From CAYMRB01 sp964392615 (GTDB lineage Bacteria; Planctomycetota; UBA8108), in assembly GCA_964392615.1 (NCBI GenBank), contig CAYMRB010000131.1:1-21593 (forward strand): a DNA stretch of 21,593 nt, given 5' to 3'. The notes below the pieces were generated by a model. That model had not been told where the DNA came from, did not search any database, and worked only from the letters and a program-made list of their open reading frames with translations. Both the position numbers and the translations under genes were made by a program. Positions 15,824 to 21,593 of this stretch are shown here, one piece after another; within the stretch, counting starts at the first letter, position 1; the number at the start of each line of letters is the position of its first letter.

Positions 15824-18800
15824 TCATTCACACGCAGCGGGCGGGCCTTCGCAGCCGAGCAGCTCGTCCGACTCGAGCGTCCCCGCACCGCAGGACGGGA
15901 ACGGCGGCACCGGCGGATCTCCGCCGAGGAACAGCGAGCTCAGCACATAGACAGCGTCCGACAGATCGATGTCTCCGTCGCCGTTCGCGTTCGTCGCGGC
16001 GACGCAGTCGGGCGTCGTTCCGCCCAGGAAGCGCCAATCCAGGATGAACACGGCATCGGAGACGTCCACATCGCCGTCGCCGTTGCCGTCACCGCGCAGG
16101 AACAGCACCTCGTCATCGACGCACTCCGACTCGACCTCGACGAGCACGTCCGCGTTGTCCGCGCCCGGCGTGCCGCCCGCGGCCGACGCCGCCCAATGCG
16201 GTGCCCACGTGTTGTCGAGTATCGGATTCGTCAACGCGAGCGTCGCGCCGTCGCCGTCGGCTTCGGGCGGCCACGGCGCTTCGTCTCCGTAGGTCAATGC
16301 ATCGAGCGTCTCGCCCGATGCGTCGATCAGTCTGAGCTCTTCGCCGTCTCCAGCCAGCGAGAAGCCGAGATCGCCGTAGACGCCGTCGACGTCGGGATAG
16401 CGACTCGTGAATGCCGCGACGTCCGAGCACAGCACCAGGAAGCCGCCCCGGGCGAGCAGCGTGCCGTCCGGGATCGCGAATGCGTGCTCGTCCGATTCGT
16501 CGCGGAACGTGCAGCCGCTCAGGTCGACCGTGCGCCGCGTACGATTGTGGAGCTCGACCCAATCGCCTGGGTCGGCGTCTTCCGGCGCGTTGTAGCAGAC
16601 CTCGTTGATGACCACGCGGCCGATGGTCTCGCAGTCGGTCTCGAACGCCGCGCTCACGGTCTGGCTCAAGCCGGTCACGACGACGGAGGTCTCCGGGGCG
16701 TCCGCCGGCGACGCTCCGACCCAGCCGGTGAATCGGTATCCCGGAGTCGGCCGTGCCACGAGCCGGATCGGCAGGTCGCGGAAGTAGGTGCCTCGGAAGG
16801 GATACGTCGTGATCGGAAGGCCCTGAACCTCCACGGCACCGCCACCCGTAGGGGACACGTCGAGGCGGAGACTCGTCGTCGCGGCGAGGCCGAAGATCGA
16901 CCGGAGATGGCTCCGCACGTACGATCCCCGACGGGTGGCGAAGTTCCTCATCACCTGGACGTTCGACGTCCACGTGCTGACGTTGCTCCCCCAGCGCCTG
17001 CGTTGGGCGGGCATCTCGGGCTCGATTACCGCGGCCATCGCATCGATCCGATCGACGACCTTCGTCCCGGCGAAGATCGTATTGATATGCGTCGCGAATC
17101 GGTTGACGAAGTCCTCCACGAACTCGTCGTTCGTGATCAACTGCCGGAGCATCAGCGTCGACCACGGCGGATTCGGCCAGTTGGGACCGTTCGGCGCGAG
17201 CGCGAACGCGAGCGTGTTGTTCGTGTAGCGATTGCCGTCCCAGATTCCGAAGCCGAAGTCCGTGTCGAACAGGATCCAGCGCCAGCGTCCGTCCTCCGTT
17301 CGCGGTCGCCAGAACTTGATGTTGTTGCCCGGCCAGTCGGTGTTGTCGAAGTAGATCTGCGCGGCCTGGTAGTCGATGAAGTTGTCGATGTCCACCATCG
17401 AGGCCACCTGCTCGTAGACCGTCGGATCGCTGACGTCACGGGTCTGCAGCAGCTCGGTCAGGGCTCGGTAGTGCTCCGCGTCGCCGTGGATTGTCGAGGC
17501 GTTTCTCTCGAGGAGGTCGATCGCGTCGGAGTCCACGTCCTCGTCGGCGTGGTTCGACTCGATGTAGTGCTCGTTGATCTTCTCGCGGAGGTTCATGATG
17601 CCCCAGTACTCGGCGTTGATGAACACCACCGAGGGGCGATACGCCTGTCGGTCGACCGCGACGTCGTCGAGGAGCGAGGTCATCATGCCGTCGCGGAAGT
17701 GCGACCGCTGCCAGTCGTTGCCGGAATTGCGCAGCACGAACGCTTCGAAGCGGTTGATTCTCTTCGTCGGGAAGATGCGATGGCGGAATTCGGTCGGCCC
17801 GTACTGCGCGCGGGCGAAGACCGACAGGGAACGCTGGGGATGACCCCGGCTCCAGCCGCCGAAGATCTTGGCGCCGGCGTCGGCGCTGAAGCCGACGGTG
17901 CCGTCGGGCTCGAAGAACTGCACGTGAACCGGGCGCTCCCAGTCCTCCCAGAAGTTGGCGCCGAAGTGGGGGAAGTCGGGGCTGAAGTCGTCACCGGTCA
18001 CGTAGATGCCGATCTCGCGGTCGAAGAAGTTCGCCGGGTCCGTCGAGATCGAGACGACCGGCAGCGTGAACGAGTCGCCGATGAAGAACGTGTGGGACAC
18101 CGTACGGCCGGGAAGCGCATCGTCGCCGAGCACGCGCGCTCGCACGACGGTCGTGGAGTCGATCGCGATGGGGGACGTGTAGCGCGGCGACTCCGTGGTC
18201 GGAATCGAGCCGTCGAGCGTGACGTACGTTGTGCCGAGCGCGTCGTCCGTCGACAGCTCGAGCGTGATCGCGTCCGGATAGAATCCTCCCGTGCGAGAGA
18301 ACGCCGGCCGTCCGCTGATCGCGCTGTAGCCGGGTGCGTCGTTCGTCGTGCCCGGGGTCGGCTCGATGTGATACGAGAACTCGCCCGTACCGTCGGGGAA
18401 GCGACCGTAGGAGATATCGGTCGGTAGTTCGCCCGTGATGACCGTGTCGAGCAGCAAGCCCTCGGCGGACGTCAGCGAGATCGCCTCGCCGTCCGACGAG
18501 ATCTTGAAGTTCGTATGCAGCGACGGAAGATTCGACCGCAACAGCTCGGCGGCACCTCGCGCTCCGGCGGGGACCTCCTCCATGCCGAGCGTCAGGAACG
18601 GGATCAGCGTCAGGTCGGAGGAGCCGGCGCCGGTGTTGTGCACCTGGATCGCCAGGACGTTTTCTCCAGCGCGCAGCAGCTCGCGGAAATTCGCTATCGC
18701 GTAGTGAAACGGCTGCCTTCCGTATGCGAGCCGCGGCTCGGTGTAGTCGTCCGACACCTCGCGGTACGTCGGGGGGCGTCCGAGGTCCGCGATGTTTTCG

Positions 18801-19429
18801 CGGGCGATCTCCTGACCGTTGAGGAACGCGACGAACGCGTCGTCGAAGTCGACATCCAGGAACGCGTGTGTGACGGTCGTGGGGTCGTCGATGTGGAACG
18901 TCTTGCGCGCGTAGACCGAGATCGTTCCGGCCGGCACCTCGGTCGCGTCGTCTCCGTCGCCGTAGCCGATTCCCGTGCGCCCGGAAGACCAGCCCGAGTC
19001 GTCGAATCCGGGGCGCCTCCAGCTGGCGGCCGGCTCGAACGTCGGCACGAGGTACCTCCAGACGTCACCGCGATCGATCACGGTCTCCCAGTGCGGGGCC
19101 GCATCGCGGCGGTCATCGCCGGAGGCGAAAACGACCAGATGACCCCCCGCGGGCACGACGATCGGCGGGAAGACCCACTTGAACGGATCGTCGTTGTCCG
19201 TGAGGCCGCAGCCATCGAGGCGTACCCCGACGCCCTGCGGATTGTGGATCTCGATCCAGTCCGGCGAGCTGCCTGTGTCGTCGAACAGCGTTCTGCCGTT
19301 CGAGCTCATCACCTCGTTGATCACGAGGCCCTGGCCGCTCGCCATGGCGGGCAGCAGGCTGCCGGTGAGCAAGAGGAGTACAGCGCGGCTGCAGCGCGCG
19401 CCAACGGAGCGTGTCGAGTGGGAGTCCAT
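15824..19429 (-). CDS. exported CotH-family protein with split lamin-tail domain, InlB-like repeat and dockerin-like C terminus
   Basis: This protein has 1201 residues from ATG 19429. Numbering here uses that start. The signal peptide is about residues 1-32 (core AVLLLLTGSLLPAMASG). Lamin-tail domain part one is 33-107; a jelly-roll domain about 115-285 is inserted; lamin-tail part two is about 303-360 (LHTNFKISSDGE). A chitobiase-C-terminal-like repeat follows at about 375-450. The CotH kinase-like domain is about 455-800, with YWGIMNLREKINEHY and Asp722/Asp724 in FDTDFGFG. An InlB B-repeat-like module spans 852-932 (GYRFTGWVG), a second lamin-tail domain 938-1090, and two calcium loops start at 1114 (DGNGDGDVDVSD) and about 1147 (NANGDGDIDLSD), each ending in FLGG. 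It is likely cell-surface or extracellular. ATG 19444 is also in frame, but GGAAGG sits 7 nt before ATG 19429. It is convergent with the toroid-propeller gene and divergent from the HEAT gene. Confidence 0.94.
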   Translation of the reverse strand: MDSHSTRSVGARCSRAVLLLLTGSLLPAMASGQGLVINEVMSSNGRTLFDDTGSSPDWIEIHNPQGVGVRLDGCGLTDNDDPFKWVFPPIVVPAGGHLVVFASGDDRRDAAPHWETVIDRGDVWRYLVPTFEPAASWRRPGFDDSGWSSGRTGIGYGDGDDATEVPAGTISVYARKTFHIDDPTTVTHAFLDVDFDDAFVAFLNGQEIARENIADLGRPPTYREVSDDYTEPRLAYGRQPFHYAIANFRELLRAGENVLAIQVHNTGAGSSDLTLIPFLTLGMEEVPAGARGAAELLRSNLPSLHTNFKISSDGEAISLTSAEGLLLDTVITGELPTDISYGRFPDGTGEFSYHIEPTPGTTNDAPGYSAISGRPAFSRTGGFYPDAITLELSTDDALGTTYVTLDGSIPTTESPRYTSPIAIDSTTVVRARVLGDDALPGRTVSHTFFIGDSFTLPVVSISTDPANFFDREIGIYVTGDDFSPDFPHFGANFWEDWERPVHVQFFEPDGTVGFSADAGAKIFGGWSRGHPQRSLSVFARAQYGPTEFRHRIFPTKRINRFEAFVLRNSGNDWQRSHFRDGMMTSLLDDVAVDRQAYRPSVVFINAEYWGIMNLREKINEHYIESNHADEDVDSDAIDLLERNASTIHGDAEHYRALTELLQTRDVSDPTVYEQVASMVDIDNFIDYQAAQIYFDNTDWPGNNIKFWRPRTEDGRWRWILFDTDFGFGIWDGNRYTNNTLAFALAPNGPNWPNPPWSTLMLRQLITNDEFVEDFVNRFATHINTIFAGTKVVDRIDAMAAVIEPEMPAQRRRWGSNVSTWTSNVQVMRNFATRRGSYVRSHLRSIFGLAATTSLRLDVSPTGGGAVEVQGLPITTYPFRGTYFRDLPIRLVARPTPGYRFTGWVGASPADAPETSVVVTGLSQTVSAAFETDCETIGRVVINEVCYNAPEDADPGDWVELHNRTRRTVDLSGCTFRDESDEHAFAIPDGTLLARGGFLVLCSDVAAFTSRYPDVDGVYGDLGFSLAGDGEELRLIDASGETLDALTYGDEAPWPPEADGDGATLALTNPILDNTWAPHWAASAAGGTPGADNADVLVEVESECVDDEVLFLRGDGNGDGDVDVSDAVFILDWRFLGGTTPDCVAATNANGDGDIDLSDAVYVLSSLFLGGDPPVPPFPSCGAGTLESDELLGCEGPPAACE

Positions 19430-19831
19430 CCTGTCGCCTTCCATCCCTTCAACTACCTACGATCCGGTCCGAAGGCGCAGGAGTCAACCTGCGTTACGCA
19501 CGCTTCTCCACACGCAGTCAGCCGCAGCTCGCATTCGAGCGCTGCGCCCCGCCTGACTGTCGGCTCGTTCGTGCTCACGAGCGTCGACCCGTGGGCGCTT
19601 CCGGCACATGCCGTGCCACGGCCAACTCGCCAGCGGCGGGTTGCGCCATCGGCAACGCGGCGGCGCGATCCTCGCATCATGGCGGAATCCGACGTGACGC
19701 CGGCGTTCGCGGAGCGTGCGTGATTCTCATCACAGCTCGCTGGATCGGAGTCTGTGTAGCGTGCATTCTGCACCGGAAGAAGAAGTCTCGACCGCGCAAA
19801 TCCATCTCCCGATACCGAGCGTTCATCACCG
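19430..19831. other. divergent intergenic region between the second CotH gene and the HEAT-repeat gene
   Basis: About 400 bp without a supported gene. It should contain promoters for both divergent genes, but I cannot identify convincing elements. Short inverted repeats occur (GCTCGT/ACGAGC at 19563-19582 and GGCAC/GTGCC at 19603-19617), no stronger than expected in GC-rich DNA. A 150-codon frame crosses from 19411 into the HEAT gene; it has no recognisable domain and I regard it as spurious. Confidence 0.5.
19437..19442 (-). promoter_or_regulatory. ribosome binding site choosing ATG 19429
   Basis: The minus strand reads GGAAGG, CGACAGG, ATG. The 7-nt spacer is ideal for 19429. The alternative ATG at 19444 would overlap this site and has a GAAGGG directly abutting it, too close for initiation. 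Confidence 0.6.

Positions 19832-21593
<1,762 letters not shown>

Noticed and set aside
15821..18427. 868-codon plus-strand frame opposite the second CotH protein
   Set aside because: Composition is dominated by Arg, Val, Asp and Ala with no domain; the minus strand encodes clear CotH, InlB-like, lamin-tail and calcium-loop domains.

Overview
The window looks like part of a Planctomycetota genome, probably an uncultured lineage. The sequence is GC-rich. It encodes very large exported multidomain proteins of kinds common in that phylum: lamin-tail/CotH proteins ending in paired dockerin-like calcium loops with LFLGG-type motifs, a PQQ-type double propeller, a planctomycete-style c-type cytochrome fused to a formylglycine-generating-enzyme-like (FGE-like) domain, and a sulfatase. 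The taxonomy is inferred from protein architecture only; no rRNA or marker gene is present. Both ends lie in or near a low-complexity CCGACN hexamer repeat, so the window may be a whole contig that broke at repeats.

Layout from left to right. (1) 1-182: edge sequence with a degenerate hexamer repeat. (2) 183-1712, plus strand: exported sulfatase with an intact C-T-P-T-R modification motif. A perfect hairpin fills the 25-bp gap to the next, convergent gene. (3) 14001 down to 1738, minus strand: three large genes read in one direction. The first is a discoidin / propeller / di-haem cytochrome / FGE-like fusion, the second a CotH/lamin-tail/dockerin-like protein, and the third a double PQQ propeller with an embedded SAM-methyltransferase fold and a C-terminal carbohydrate-binding-like tail. 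The gaps are 149 bp (holding an in-register octamer tandem repeat) and 34 bp, so co-transcription is plausible. (4) 14309-15802, plus strand: a cytosolic alpha-toroid plus propeller fusion, divergent from the cytochrome fusion. (5) 19429 down to 15824, minus strand: a second CotH/lamin-tail/dockerin-like protein, a diverged relative of the first. (6) 19832 to the right edge, plus strand: an exported HEAT-repeat protein whose frame is still open at the edge and runs into a Pro-Thr/Pro-Ser repeat.

Six of the seven proteins carry export signals, and most of their domains are associated with binding sugars, calcium or other proteins, or with redox. The best-supported reading is a cell-envelope or extracellular module for handling sulfated or complex polysaccharide. 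The substrate and the enzymatic roles of the fusions are unknown. The two most unusual proteins are the cytochrome/FGE-like fusion, which lacks the catalytic cysteines of true FGE, and the exported propeller protein carrying a SAM-binding methyltransferase motif. No tRNA, rRNA, CRISPR array, transposase or integrase was seen.
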